A stretch of 64,000 nt of DNA from assembly GCA_958510875.1 (NCBI GenBank), contig OY294069.1, positions 4,712,001 to 4,776,000 of the forward strand, given 5' to 3'. Of the stretch, positions 46,619 to 59,800 are shown piece after piece. The stretch is from Endomychus coccineus (Eukaryota; Arthropoda; Insecta; Coleoptera; Endomychidae). The translations under genes and the position numbers were made by a program. Position 1 is the first letter of the stretch; each line of letters opens with the position of its first letter. The notes beneath the pieces are model-generated. The model saw only the letters and a program-made list of their open reading frames with translations. It was not told the DNA's origin and did no database searches.

Positions 46619-47115
46619 ACTAGCGACCTGCCCCGGCTTCGCACAGGTGCAATGCTGATACTAAGTACACTACAGAAAAACTGTGAACGTTGTATATAAA
46701 AACATAGCGGCCCGCTCCGGCCAGTACCGCCGCAAACGCTACGTCCCGCAATTTTTAAATCTGTAATATCTTCGAAAATATTCATTTAAATCATATGCTA
46801 TATTAAATCAACAATGTATTTAAGGTATTTAATTGGATAAGGATCAATGCTGTATTGGCTTCGAAAATTAGCCAATATTTGTCGTAAAAAGTAAATGACA
46901 AAAAAATGGTATTGTGGGATAACCATAAGAGATAGACATATACCATCGCGGAGTTTTCTGTAGACCTTTTCAATGTGTACAATACTTAGTACATTATTTT
47001 GATATATATCGTAGGGTTCAGCCTGCGTTTGCAATGTAAGCGGAAAAAATGTAATTATTTACGACATCACATTAGAAATCTCAAAAATAACAGTATTTCT
47101 CCACTATTTAATGGA
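46619..47115 (-). repeat. 0.5-kb dispersed repeat, copy B
   Basis: Reverse-complement counterpart of 17,585-18,095. It begins (plus strand) actagcgacctgccccggc and ends ccactatttaatgg. Differences from copy A are scattered single bases and small indels, so both are fairly young. The short minus-strand frames match those in copy A but have no known domain. Confidence 0.8.
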
Positions 47116-49585
47116 GGTTATTATACATATAAACCTTCCTCTTCAATCACTCTATCTATTTAAAAAAAACCGCATTAAAATCCGTAGTTTTAAAGATTTA
47201 AGCATACATAGGGTTATGATATAGGGACAGAGAAAGCGACTTTGTTTTATACTATGTAATGATTATCCAAGGAATTAATTTTTGAAATTAAGCAGTAAAC
47301 TGACATCTAGTCTTCATTACTTCAACTATACGAGAAGAAACTTTCTACGTTTAGGCTAGTTGTGATAGTGTTCCTATTCCCTCACAGAGGCCGCTTGAAA
47401 ACCACTGATTTCGAGTACATAGGTCACTGTAATTTTGATCGTATTTTTTCAGAGAATATGAATGTGAGTTGATCCCAATATAACACTTAGGATCTCTAGA
47501 TTACTAGATTCTTAATTAGTTCTTGATGGCATCATAATTGGAACAAAGTCGAAGGTTATCAGCTTCATAATTGGTAAAACATTCTACGATACGGTGAAAC
47601 AAGAGTTACAAATAATATGATATATGGAAATGACTGAAATTCCTAAATAATATGGGAATCAGATAATTCCATAGATTCATTCGAATATGGCTCCCAGATA
47701 CGCTTTATTCTTCAATTAATTATTAGTAGCATCACAGTTGAAGGTCGTTACCGGCATTAATTATTAATCAATGTATCATAAAAATACTAGACATAATTGA
47801 ACGACAGGTTGAAACAATTATGTAGGCAACACACATGACAGTATACTATAACAAGTGTTGTGTATATCGAAAGATGATAGAAATGACATTTGATTTTATC
47901 AACGTTTTCACAGATGAATTTTCACTAATCTTGGCATAAGAGTTAAGATCGAGTTCAATTTTATACTTTTTATAAAAGTTGAAGTGACACTCAATATAGT
48001 TCGATTGAAGAGTTACTCATATACAGGGAACATATCTCGCACTATGAAGTAGGTGGTTTTTGAGCCAGTGGTCTTTTAAAATTGTTTCTGACCTGTACAT
48101 CAGCATTATACTTATTACAACAAAACATTAAGTCAAATCAAATCTAGTGTAAGCTTTTCAATGCCAGATGGCCCTGCCATGTAATTAAAATAACAAAACC
48201 TTTTACCTTTGTTATCTCCTCAGAATCACATCTGAATGAACCCCAAAAGTTTTATTGTGTACACAGATTTAATATACAAAAATTTGTCGTGGATTTATAG
48301 ACAACACATCTTACATCATGAAGTAGCATCAAAATTATGTTAAAATTAGAAACACAAATTTAATTTTGAACATAGTAAATAATTACTATTTACAACAAAC
48401 CGTGCATTCAGATATGCTCGAGCCTAACCATATAATGTAATACTCCTTACATATTTTATAAACCTAACATGAAACTTTGAAGAAGCCAGGAAATCGCTAA
48501 AGACACATTTCTTAGGTACACTTTGATGTAATAGTAAGGCCTGCATGCTTTATTATCATAGGGATCGAAGATTGGATTAATAAGTAAACACGGTATATTA
48601 AAAATGTGGCAAGATATAAAAGTATTTGTTTGAAAGTTCACTAGCTTTGAATAATGATTCAGAACACAATTTAATTTCCACATCGTAATGGGCAAAACTC
48701 TTTAGTTTATCTAACAGATAAAGGATTCATTCAATAGAATCCAACTGGTCTCAGAGTACAAACAAATACTTTTAGTTGTAGATGCTCATTTTCCGATGGT
48801 ACCTGTCATAACACCCACGTTTATAGAGAAGTACAACTTACGTATAATTTCAAAGCAAGTTTTATGCCTGAATCTGATTTAAGGAACACATTAAAGAAGT
48901 CCTAAACAGCTGAAGGGTGTTAGCTACAAACTGATGGAATTAAAATAATCAACATTATTAATGCAACCAAGTGAAATATAAGATCCACTCTAAGTACTAT
49001 CATCAAACGTTGATGTGATAATACTGAAATATTTCCACATCTTGTCATTATTGAAGCAACATATAGAAATTTCTGTATTCTCCGAACATACTGAATGTAT
49101 CGAAAAGTGTCCTAGCACTGAATTGACAATAAACAAGATCAACATTATTTGTTTGAAAGCATGATATAAAATGAAGCACATATCTCTTATATGAAAGTAT
49201 TCATTGTTTATTATTTCATCAAACTGAAAAGTAATAATTGAAGGACTTCAGTACGAATTATCTTTATTGAATGATTCAATAATTCTTTCCTGCATTTAAA
49301 TAAAATGAAAATAACAAAAACAGTAATGAAGCAATTCAAACAAATTTGAAATATCTCAAGACATTCCGATTTGCTTTTACACAATTTCATTATGGGAACT
49401 TTCAATTGCAATCAATCACTGCTATAATAAATATCTGCGAAAATAACGACCTGTAGAAATCTTAATTATTCAACTCAATAAATTTTGACCTTTTCTGAAA
49501 CATAACCTGAAAAGTGCAAACCATAGATAACTCTACTACCGGTAATAGTTATCTTCGGTGAAAATCAAACATTCTTACATTCAGT
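47116..49585. other. No recognisable gene
   Basis: 2.5 kb of AT-rich DNA. Minus frames of 60-80 codons (48,456; 48,990; 49,211) show no domain and look like chance. Confidence 0.5.
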
Positions 49586-49674
49586 GGTTCGGAAATCTGT
49601 TTATTTGACAGCGCAAGACCATCGATAAAACTTTGAATATCGACAAGTATTTCAAAATCCCAATTAGCGAAAAT

Positions 49675-50045
49675 ATAGAAATCTGTTTATTTGGAAATGC
49701 AAGGCTTTTGATAAGACCTTTCACCGTTAGATGACACTCTAGCTAGAAATATCAATGTTCTATGCTCTAGTTAGAACGCCATCTACTGTTCAAAAACCAT
49801 GCACTTACAAATCTCTACATTTTTGGTGATTCGAGATCCTAAAATAAATGCTCATGTTCTATGCTCTAGCTAGAGCGTCATCTAACGTTGAAAGGTTTCA
49901 TTAATGGCCTTGTACTTTCAAGTAAGCAGATCTCTATATTTTCGGTGATTTGTAACATCATCAAAAACATTGAGATCTGTGCATTTGGAAGTGCAAAAGA
50001 TTTTGATAAAACCTTTCAGTTAGATGGCGCTCTAGCTAGAGTATG
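49675..50045. repeat. Four copies of a ~75-bp unit in alternating orientation
   Basis: The unit reads roughly aaatctgt.catttggaagtgcaa, gataaaacctttca and gttagatggcgctctagctagag. Copies are at 49,679 (+), 49,763 (-), 49,866 (-) and 49,970 (+). Each contains the palindrome CTCTAGCTAGAG or a variant, and the word TAGATGGCG or a one-base variant. A decayed fifth copy may begin near 49,590. Confidence 0.72.
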
Positions 50046-50174
50046 GACGCCAATTATTTCAAAATCCCCCAAATAAATGCATCCCGCCCCCAATATATTT
50101 ATTATCATACAACATCTATATCAGATAACGTAACCACATGTTCGATAAATATACAATTATATGTAAATTATTAA

Positions 50175-50345
50175 GAAATAGGTCACATTAACAAATATGA
50201 CAAATATATTTTCATCTTTACATATGTTTATGTCTAACCACCATCATCGGAAGACTTTTGAAAACTAATGTCAGGTGAACTAGTTTTCAAACGACTTGTG
50301 AAAATATATATGACATATGTGTTACCTGAGTCAAGAATCATTATT
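50175..50345. mobile_element. Decayed Penelope terminal fragment with hairpin
   Basis: gaaataggtcacattaac and the tcatctttac...catcatcggaagac block match the terminal region of the 42.7-kb family. The hammerhead motif on the minus strand (50,212-50,255) has CCGATGA and TAAA in place of CTGATGA and GAAA, so it is dead. An 11-bp hairpin, tttgaaaacta/tagttttcaaa, follows, and the outer sequence is again roughly palindromic, suggesting a third head-to-head remnant. Confidence 0.55.
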
Positions 50346-50757
50346 ATATAAACTTATACAATGTCATGATACAAAAGAAAATAAAAAACCAAGACAAGTA
50401 ATCGAGCTTGTACGTATTTAACAAAACTTTTATGTTTTCGAAGACAAACAGATCCAATTTGCTCATAATCAACCTAAATAGGTTCTTTATCAATAATTGG
50501 AGCAGATATTTTACAAAAATGTATATTGAAATATTAATATTCGCTCATCAAAGTATTAAAAAAGAATTTTGGAGAGTGGAATCAAAAATAAATTAAATAG
50601 CCAACTAATAAAATATTGATATTGACTTCAATTTATGGATTGAGAAATGATTATTTTTCTCAAGTCGTTATATTTTTAACGTATCTTGGAAATGAAAATA
50701 TATAATTATGGCATAACATTATGTGAACCTTGGTAAGCTTTAAAATTTCATCTTGTA

Positions 50758-51576
50758 TATACAGGATGTTTCAGAAAGACCTCCCGTAAATGCAGGGGAC
50801 AGACATTTTTTATATAAACTTTGGTTCTATCTTCTTTCGTTTAGGAGACAGACGTTGAATAATTTTTTTTTACGAAATTTTGCTGTAGCTCCTGCCCAGT
50901 TACAGACATTTTGTTGAAATCTGGTACTCGAGGGTTTCAGAGGACGCCAAATAAGATGATTTAGTTAGTTTCACATTATGCGATAGAGGTGCGTGACTTT
51001 TCGGTGTTTTTTTTAGCCTCAACTTTTTTGAGAATATTTTCTGGTTTACAATTGTATTGCAAACAAATAAATCTCACCGTTTTTGAGAAAACGCGTTTAA
51101 CATGAGCATACGCGATTTTGTGAGTAAGTAAATTTGTCAATGAGTTTTTGTTATGTTCATTTAAATGCGTTTTTCTCGAAAACGGTGGAATTTTGAGACC
51201 CTCAACAAGAGTACATTATTTGTTAGAGATGAAATTGTGAACCAGAAAAATGTGCAAAGAAAACAAAACAAATTATTCTCAAAAAAGTTAAGGCTAAAAG
51301 AGTCGCCGAAAAGTTACGTACCCAGCGCCCTCTACCGCATAATCTAAAATTAGCTAAGTCATCTTATTCGGCGTCTTCTAAAACCTCCGACTACCAGATT
51401 TCAACAAAATATCTGTAATTGGACAGAAGTTAAAGCAAAATTTTTATAACAAATTTTATTGAACGCCCGTATCTCCGAAACGAAAAAAGTTATATAGTTA
51501 TGTGAAAATTCTGATTATTTCTGTAAGATTTACCGTCCCCTGCATTTACGGGAGGTCTTTCTGAAACACCCTGTAT
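50758..51576. mobile_element. Long palindromic miniature element (~820 bp)
   Basis: The ends tacaggatgtttcagaaag and ctttctgaaacaccctgta are inverted, and the homology runs inward for most of each half (cctcccgtaaatgcagggga; the gcgtttttctcgaaaacggt pair near the centre at about 51,125). The tips abut tata on both sides, a possible target duplication. ACAGGGTGTTTC-type ends are common in insect genomes. No transposase; the class is not assigned. Confidence 0.75.
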
Positions 51577-51577
51577 A

Positions 51578-52330
51578 TCTTCGTATATTGAATAATTGAA
51601 AACATTGAATATGGAAAATTGTGTTCAAATAGAGGGAAAGCAAGTTAAGTGAGTCAATCAAATAGTCAACAATGAAACAGTCTGTATATTAAGAATTTAA
51701 TGTCTTTCTGAAGGATGAGATCAAAATACAAAAGTATTATAATGCATTAGGTTGTTTTTACTCATTATGTCTAGCTATGCCATTGGGAAGACGCTGTTCA
51801 AACCAAGGAATAACAGATTTTGAATGATTCAAATAGCCAACCACTGATACTACCAAAACTGAACAGTCTGTATATTAAGAATTGAAGTCTTTCTGAAGGA
51901 TGAGATCACAATACAAAATTACTTATGCATTGTGCTATGCCATTGAACAGAAACTGTTCAAACTCAGGAATAACAAACTTTGAATCATTCAAACAGCCAA
52001 CCACAGATTTATTCCCATGACAGAACAGCCTGTATATTGAATAATTGAAAACATTGAATATGACGAAATGAGTTCAATCAAAGGAAAAACAAGTTAAGTA
52101 AGTCAATTAAATAGTCTGTCTATTGAGAATTGAATGTTTTCTGTGGGATGAGATCAAAATACAAAACTAGTATAATGTATTATGTTTGATTTACTTATTG
52201 TGTCATTGTGAAGAAGTCAAGGAATAACAAATTTTGAATGATTCAAATAGGCAACCACTGCTACTCCCACGACAAAATATAGCTTGTATATTGACTTTTG
52301 AAAAACATTGAATCTAATAAATTGTGTTAA
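51578..52330. repeat. Diverged long tandem repeats
   Basis: Blocks recur at irregular spacing: ttgaaaacattgaatatg at 51,598 and 52,047; a tctttctgaaggatgagatca block at about 51,700 and 51,885, with a variant at about 52,140; gaatgattcaaatag...ccaaccact at 51,820, 51,985 and 52,235. An old tandem duplication of units of about 190-450 bp explains this. Confidence 0.65.
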
Positions 52331-53105
52331 CACAGATAAAAAACAAATCAATAAAGTGAATTGGATACCAAACTACTGAAAGTAACAAACCAGTATGTCC
52401 TAACAACTTCTTGGGGACAGAGTTTGTGATTCTGGAGATGGGACTTGTTTTTGCTCTTAACTCATTACAGCTTGTATGTTATTACCATTTAATTTGTTGA
52501 ATTTTTGCTTGTGAAGAACGGTAAAAAACAAAATCTTAAATCTAAATACGCAACTTTGCAGCTCTCAATTACTTGTCAAGGTTCGAAATTCAACAGATGA
52601 TAATTAACAATAAATAATTTTACAACAGTAACTGCAATGCTGAATTTCTACTTCATCTAAGTCCATCAAGTTTGGCCCTGCATTTCTCCAATTAGTTGAG
52701 GTAACAAAGAAAAAGCCATAGGTACTATCGAACACCTGCAGAAATAAGAACTATTAATCATTGTAGAAACCAAAGTTAAAACAGCAAAATATTAATGTAC
52801 AAAATTTAGAAGATACTTATAATATATTAATATCAGATCAAATAGTTTAGAGAGCTTGTGAAAATCTCCTTTTCCTAATAAGTTTCGCACATTTAATTTT
52901 GAAATTAGGGATTGTGCTCGAATACATTTTCGTATCTTTTGGAAAGTGATCTGCACTTGTAACCTATCGGATAGTAGAAGAGCTACTACACCACAAAAAA
53001 AAGTCAACCTTTTTGCTGGACTGTTTGCAGCAAATTCAACTTTGGACCCACCTAATATTGCTGCCATCAATAGCCACATGCCTGAACTTGTCTATCGTTA
53101 GCCTA
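52331..53105. other. No recognisable gene
   Basis: The minus frame at 52,792-53,079 has no recognisable domain. No repeat noticed. Confidence 0.45.
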
Positions 53106-53109
53106 CAAT

Positions 53110-54030
53110 TAGGCGCATTATGCTTGATCTAAATACCAAAAAATCTAATGGGGTCGGACGGAATTCCACCTGTCGTTCTTAAGAAATGTGCGCCTGAATT
53201 AACACCATTTTTCTGCATGTTGTTTACCTTTTCATACAAACTTGTTGTGTTTCCTTCCAGCTGGAAAACAAGTAGAGTGTAACCAACTCCAAAAAAAGGA
53301 ATAATTATAGATCCTGTGATCTCCAAAGTGATGGAGAAAGCAATCAATATCGAGCTCATGAAATATCTAGAGAGCTACAAAATTGTGAATGACCGACAAT
53401 GAGGCTTTCGCCAGCAGAGATCAACACTGGTGTTCCACGAGGATCTGTCTTGGCACCAATTTTGTTTGTTTCATATCAACGATCTGCTGGAAGTGACCAC
53501 CTGGCTCGTCCACAGCTTGGGAGATGATGGTACATTTCATACCGCTTTCTCTTCCAGAGGCCCTATACCATCATTTAAAGCCAGAGGAGCGAAACAGGGA
53601 CAGATTGACGCAATTATTGGAAATATGGCAAAGATTTTGAAATGGGGATGTGATAATGTAGTAGAGTTTAATGCAACCAAAACTCAAGCTTGAGTCTTAT
53701 CCAGGAAGGCGGATCCCATAATCCCTTTTCTATAGATATTTTCATGGTCGGTATTCATCAGAATTCTCGTCTGTTGTTCCACTAAGACAGATTCCAGATA
53801 AGCGGGCTAGACGAGCTTAAACTAGTCACCATTTCACTGTCAAACTCGAAACCTGCCGAGCTTCTTCCTACCAGACTTCATTTTTTTATCGAACAGCGAA
53901 GTTGTGGAACTCTTTACCTAATGAGGTTTTTCCCTATGGCTATAACCTCCAAACCTTCAAGAAAAATACGAATGCCTATCTCCTCTTTCTACATCCCACT
54001 TGCTGGCTCACTCGATGTTATTCGAACATC
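53110..54030 (+). pseudogene. LINE (CR1/jockey-like) reverse-transcriptase remnant with internal deletion
   Basis: Plus strand, with frame changes: KKSNGVGRNS and KKCAPELTPFFCMLF, FPSSWKTSRV, ISKVMEKAINIELMKYLESY, KIVNDRQ.GFRQQRST, then at once GVPRGSVLAPILF, HINDLLEVTTWLVHSLGDDG, KILKWGCDNVVEFNATKTQA, FYRYFHGR..., and at the end FPYGYNLQTFKKNTNAYLLF. The jump from GFR..RST to GVPRGSVLAP removes the F.KAFD part of the palm, so this copy is deleted as well as frameshifted. It is the longest piece of this family in the window. Confidence 0.78.
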
Positions 54031-54379
54031 ATAGGTTTCCCTCTCGTTTCGAAATGAATAGTTATAATTGAAAGTAGATACTTGGTTGCTAGATATTCAA
54101 TATAATGTCAGCCAACTATCATTCTTTTGGCGAAGTTTACCATAATGCTTTCGCATTTTTTTTTGCTTCAATCTTCAATATGCCAAAATATAAGTATCTT
54201 TCCCGGAAAAACATTTTGATGGCGTCATTACTTTAGTTTCCAAATATGGAAAAATATGCAAATTTTTGTGATCGTTTTTGCTTTTCTTATAATAGAACTG
54301 AGACATGGAGTTTCGCTCACTTTGTACAGACCCATTTTGTGCAGGTATCCTTTCATTGGACTTTGACCAGTGAGAAGAC

Positions 54380-54880
54380 CTAAATTATTCGGACCTGGTT
54401 CTTACTCATTTTAAGTAGTTCTTCAGTTCTGTATTTTTTCGACATTTTCCCTTGATGCATGAAGCCCTTCATTCCAGCGCTCTCTTTATAGTTGTTTGGC
54501 CCAGTCTCGTGTGCATCCTCGGACAGCGGTTTCTTTCTCTCCGAATACTGGGTTATTTTTGACCATCATACCAAAGATACATAAGTGATCATGGGTTCCA
54601 TTACAATGTTGCATGTCCAATACGACATTTAGGACTCAGTCCCCATGTCTTCCCGTGTGCGTGCGTGTGTTGCCACGGTCTTGTTCTTGCCTTTTACCAG
54701 CTACCTATTGGTTCCAGGTAAGTTTCGAGTCCGAGAAATTTAATTTCTCCTGCCAGCTGAAGTTTAGTCCCTTGGGGGGTTAGAGGATATGATCCCTATA
54801 GTTCCTTCATCCTTTGGCATAAATGTGAAGCTCTCTTTAGCTCTGGAATGCTAGCAGCTCGATTCCTTCGAATAGACTCA
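54380..54880 (-). pseudogene. LINE thumb-region fragment (I/jockey type)
   Basis: Minus strand, across frames: KLQLAGEIKFLGLETYLEP, then KARTRPWQHTR, GKTWGLSPKC and ELKNYLK. This matches the thumb and connection region of an I/jockey-type LINE (IKFLGL.LD..L.W, K.R..LWQCRR, WGLSPK). It is probably the same group as 26.3 kb. Dead fragment. Confidence 0.6.
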
Positions 54881-56877
54881 AGGAAAAAACTCAAATACCG
54901 TTAGACAAGGAGACCTCGGTAATGTCATACCATTTAAAGATAATACGACCAGAAAATTTGGTTTGAACTAAGGTAGCTATTTTACGTCTATTACATACGA
55001 CATGTGGATCAATTATGTTGAAACTTACATCATTCAAATTTATACCGTTGGTTTCACATAAAAAGTCCCGAATCACGTGCAACATGGACAGTAGAGAAGA
55101 GAAAGGGAAACAGGATAGGCCATATTATTACCCTCAAATCCACTGTGACCTGGGACATAGATGGCCAGTGCTTCTCTGTAATATTTGACTAGCCTTGATT
55201 GGACTGTTGATGGTGATGAATGCACCATTTAAAGGGGACTGTTAATGAATTTCTTTTATTGTTCATAACTTTTTTCCATGTTTTTCTACAAGGAAGGCGT
55301 GCTGCTCTCTTGACCGTTACCATGCTGTTTCTTTGACCAATCCAAGAAAAGTGGTCAGATGTGATTGCGCGGTTGTCTGTGCATATATTTATATACGCCT
55401 AGTTACATAATTTTTTCGCAGGTTTTTCACGGCGGATGTCAAAATTACTTAGTACTTCGCCTCAAAATCCGCTTTACGTATCTAAGGCAACTGATCTTGT
55501 GATCTTTGGCCTTAAATACACTCCTGCACCCGAAGCAAACTCATTTTGTACCCTCACAACGTTGTAAGCTCACAACGTTACATTATCAAAGGACCGTGGA
55601 AGTGGGTCAAATGTGCACGTGTGTGAGTGAGCAATCAAAATGGATGGGTTCGATGTAAATGAAATTTTGAAGGTTTGAAGTGGAAGACTGCTAAACCAGT
55701 ATCAACTTCAATTATCGAGTCGATCTAGTGAGGAAGATCAGTCTGGAGACGCTTCCCCCACTCTCTATGTACAGCAACTTTGTCGGATTGCATAAGACTG
55801 CACATAATTACTTTACAGCAATACTAAGTTTTACATTATTGATGTATTGCATGTAATGACGATTATTTTCTAACTCTACGTTATAACCAACTACCTTAAA
55901 GCCATAGTGATGTTTTAATCAATAAATTAACACTTTAGTTGATCTCACCTGGAATATGTTTCATTCCACTCACGTTGTATCTCCAAAATCCATTCATTTG
56001 AACGATCCATATGAGCATGTAAAATAATAAAAGGAGCATAAGTTTATCGCAATAACCAAATTGTATAATACAAACATCAAAAATTTGAAATTATATTTGT
56101 ATGTAGGTACTTTGGAATATTAATAGATCATAAGCGATTCGAAGAACAAATACGCATATAACAAGACAATTACTAACAATATGAAGTTCTCACACAACCT
56201 TATGAACCATTTCCTATTCTTTAATAATGTCATACTCGTAGAATTATCACTAAGGAAACAGGTGGCTAGACCAGACTGGTTCAGTTTTTAGATCTTTTGC
56301 TGTCATTCTATGAAGAATATTGCAATCACAGTTATCCTAACAAGAGCAGTTCAAACTCAAATGGAAATACTACATGAACGAATTTTTTAAACGATCCCCT
56401 CTGTTTCTAAAATAATCTACATAACATCATGTGATACCACTACAGTATGAATATCCACAAGCGTCTTATTCCTCAAATTTATTTTTAGAAAATCATTGCA
56501 CTACTGACAGAATTAAACGAATCAGAGAATAATGTAAATGTTTAGAAGCTATACAAGCTAGTGGCTAGTTTTCATACAATAACTTATTCAGATACAGTCC
56601 TGCCCTTAAATATTATAATTATAGAACGACCCACAATGACAGCAGGAGACAAAACATCGGTGATACTAATTCACATTTTGCCAGAAAACATATTATCAAG
56701 GCTTGTTCAATGGCAAAATCATTTTTTATCGTAACAAATTGAAACTAAATCGGAAAATCAAATGATTGAAGAAAATGATCATCGAATGGCAACCCTCCCT
56801 AGCCAACCAAAAATTACAGTTTTAAACGTGAAGGAACTAAGCCTGATCAGAAGGGAATAACGATTAGCCAGAGGTCC
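54881..56877. other. No recognisable gene; flank of the satellite
   Basis: 2 kb with no convincing coding frame. The transition into the satellite at about 56,878 is abrupt, with no partial monomers upstream that I can see. Confidence 0.5.
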
Positions 56878-59800
56878 CTGAGATCTTCGTAAAATGAAGT
56901 GATTATCGAGTATCAAATGTGTTGGTGGGTTGTGATAATGATGATGTTTCCAAGGATACTAAATAATCAAGTCAAGCCGATGATATGGTGGCTATGATAT
57001 CTTCGTAATATGAATTGATTATCAAGTATCAAATGTGTTGGTAATGTTGGAAGTCAAATGAAATAGGGTTGTGATAATGATTATGTTTTCACGGATACTA
57101 AATAATCAAGTCAAGCCGATGATATGGTGGCTGTAATATCTTCGTAGCATGAAGTGATTATCAAGTATCAAATGTGTTGGTAATGTTGGAAGTCAAATGA
57201 AATAGGGTTGTGATAATGATTATGTTTTCACGGATACTAAATAATCAAGTCAAGCCGATGATATGGTGGCTGTGATATCTTCGTAGCATGAAGCGATTAT
57301 CAAGTATCAAATGTGTTGGTAATGTTGGAAGTCAAATGAAATAGGGTTGTGATAATGATTATGTTTTCACGGATACTAAATAATCAAGTCAAGCTGATGA
57401 TATGGTGGCTGTAATATCTTCGTAGCATGAAGTGATTATCAAGTATCAAATGTGTTGGTAATGTTGGAAGTCAAATGAAATAGGGTTGTGCTAATGATTA
57501 TGTTTTCACGGATACTAAATAATCAAGTCAAGCCGATGATATGGTGGCTGTAATATCTTCGTAGCATGAAGTGATTATCAAGTATCAAATGTGTTGTTAA
57601 TGTTGGAAGTCAAATGAAATAGGGTTGTGATAATGATTATGTTTTCACGGATACTAAATAATCAAGTCAAGCCGATGATATGGTGGCTGTAATATCTTCG
57701 TAGCATGAAGTGATTATCAAGTATCAAATGTGTTGGTAATGTTGGAAGTCAAATGAAATAGGGTTGTGATAATGATTATGTTTTCACGGATACTAAATAA
57801 TCAAGTCAAGCCGATGATATGGTGGCTGTGATATCTTCGTAGCATGAAGCGATTATCAAGTATCAAATGTGTTGGTAATGTTGGAAGTCAAATGAAATAG
57901 GGTTGTGATAATGATTATGTTTTCACGGATACTAAATAATCAAGTCAAGCCGATGATATGGTGGCTGTAATATCTTCGTAGCATGAAGTGATTATCAAGT
58001 ATCAAATGTGTTGGTAATGTTGGAAGTCAAATGAAATATGGTTGTGCTAATGATTATGTTTTCACGGATACTAAATAATCAAGTCAAGCCGATGATATGG
58101 TGGCTGTAACATCTTCGTAGCATGAAGTGATTATCAAGTATCAAATGTGTTGGTAATGTTGGAAGTCAAATGAAATAGGGTTGTGATAATTATTATGTTT
58201 TCACGGATACTAAATAATCAAGTCAAGCCGATGATATGGTGGCTGTAATATCTTCGTAGCATGAAGTGATTATCAAGTATCAAATGTGTTGGTAATGTTG
58301 GAAGTCGAATGAAATAGGGTTGTGATAATGATTATGTTTTCACGGATACTAAATAATCAAGTCAAGCCGATGATATGGTGGCTGTGATATCTTCGTAGCA
58401 TGAAGTGATTATCAAGTATCAAATGTGTTGGTAATGTTGGAAGTCAAATGAAATAGGGTTGTGATAATGATTATGTTTTCACGGATACTAAATAATCAAG
58501 TCAAGCCGATGATATGGTGGCTGTAATATCTTCGTACCATGAAGTGATTATCAAGTATCAAATGTGTTGGTAATGTTGGAAGTCAAATGAAATAGGGTTG
58601 TGATAATGATTATGTTTTCACGGATACTAAATAATCAAGTCAAGCCGATGATATGGTGGCTGTGATATCTTCGTAGCATGAAGCGATTATCAAGTATCAA
58701 ATGTGTTGGTAATGTTGGAAGTCAAATGAAATAGGGTTGTGATAATGATTATGTTTTCACGGATACTAAATAATCAAGTCAAGCCGATGATATGGTGGCT
58801 GTAATATCTTCGTAGCATGAAGTGATTATCAAGTATCAAATGTGTTGGTGGGTTGTGATAATGATGATGTTTCCAAGGATACTAAATAATCAAGTCAAGC
58901 CGATGATATGGTGGCTATGATATCTTCGTAATATGAATTGATTATCAAGTATCAAATGTGTTGGTAATGTTGGAAGTCAAATGAAATAGGGTTGTGCTAA
59001 TGATTATGTTTTCACGGATACTAAATAATCAAGTCAAGCCGATGATATGGTGGCTGTAATATCTTCGTAGCATGAAGTGATTATCAAGTATAAAATGTGT
59101 TGGTAATGTTGGAAGTCAAATGAAATAGGGTTGTGATAATGATTATGTTTTCACGGATACTAAATAATCAAGTCAAGCCGATGATATGGTGGCTATGATA
59201 TCTTCGTAATATGAATTGATTATCAAGTATCAAATGTGTTGGTAATGTTGGAAGTCAAATGAAATAGGGTTGTGCTAATGATTATGTTTTCACGGATACT
59301 AAATAATCAAGTCAAGCCGATGATATGGTGGCTGTAATATCTTCGTAGCATGAAGTGATTATCAAGTATCAAATGTGTTGGTAATGTTGGAAGTCAAATG
59401 AAATAGGGTTGTGATAATGATTATGTTTTCACGGATACTAAATAATCAAGTCAAGCCGATGATATGGTGGCTGTGATATCTTCGTAGCATGAAGCGATTA
59501 TCAAGTATCAAATGTGTTGGTAATGTTGGAAGTCAAATGAAATAGGGTTGTGATAATGATTATGTTTTCACGGATACTAAATAATCAAGTCAAGCCGATG
59601 ATATGGTGGCTGTAATATCTTCGTAGCATGAAGTGATTATCAAGTATCAAATGTGTTGGTAATGTTGGAAGTCAAATGAAATATGGTTGTGCTAATGATT
59701 ATGTTTTCACGGATACTAAATAATCAAGTCAAGCCGATGATATGGTGGCTGTAATATCTTCGTAGCATGAAGTGATTATCAAGTATCAAATGTGTTGGTA

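Noticed and set aside
53430..53693. A host gene at the 87-codon plus frame
   Set aside because: INDLLE, LGDDG and FNATKTQA are LINE reverse-transcriptase segments.
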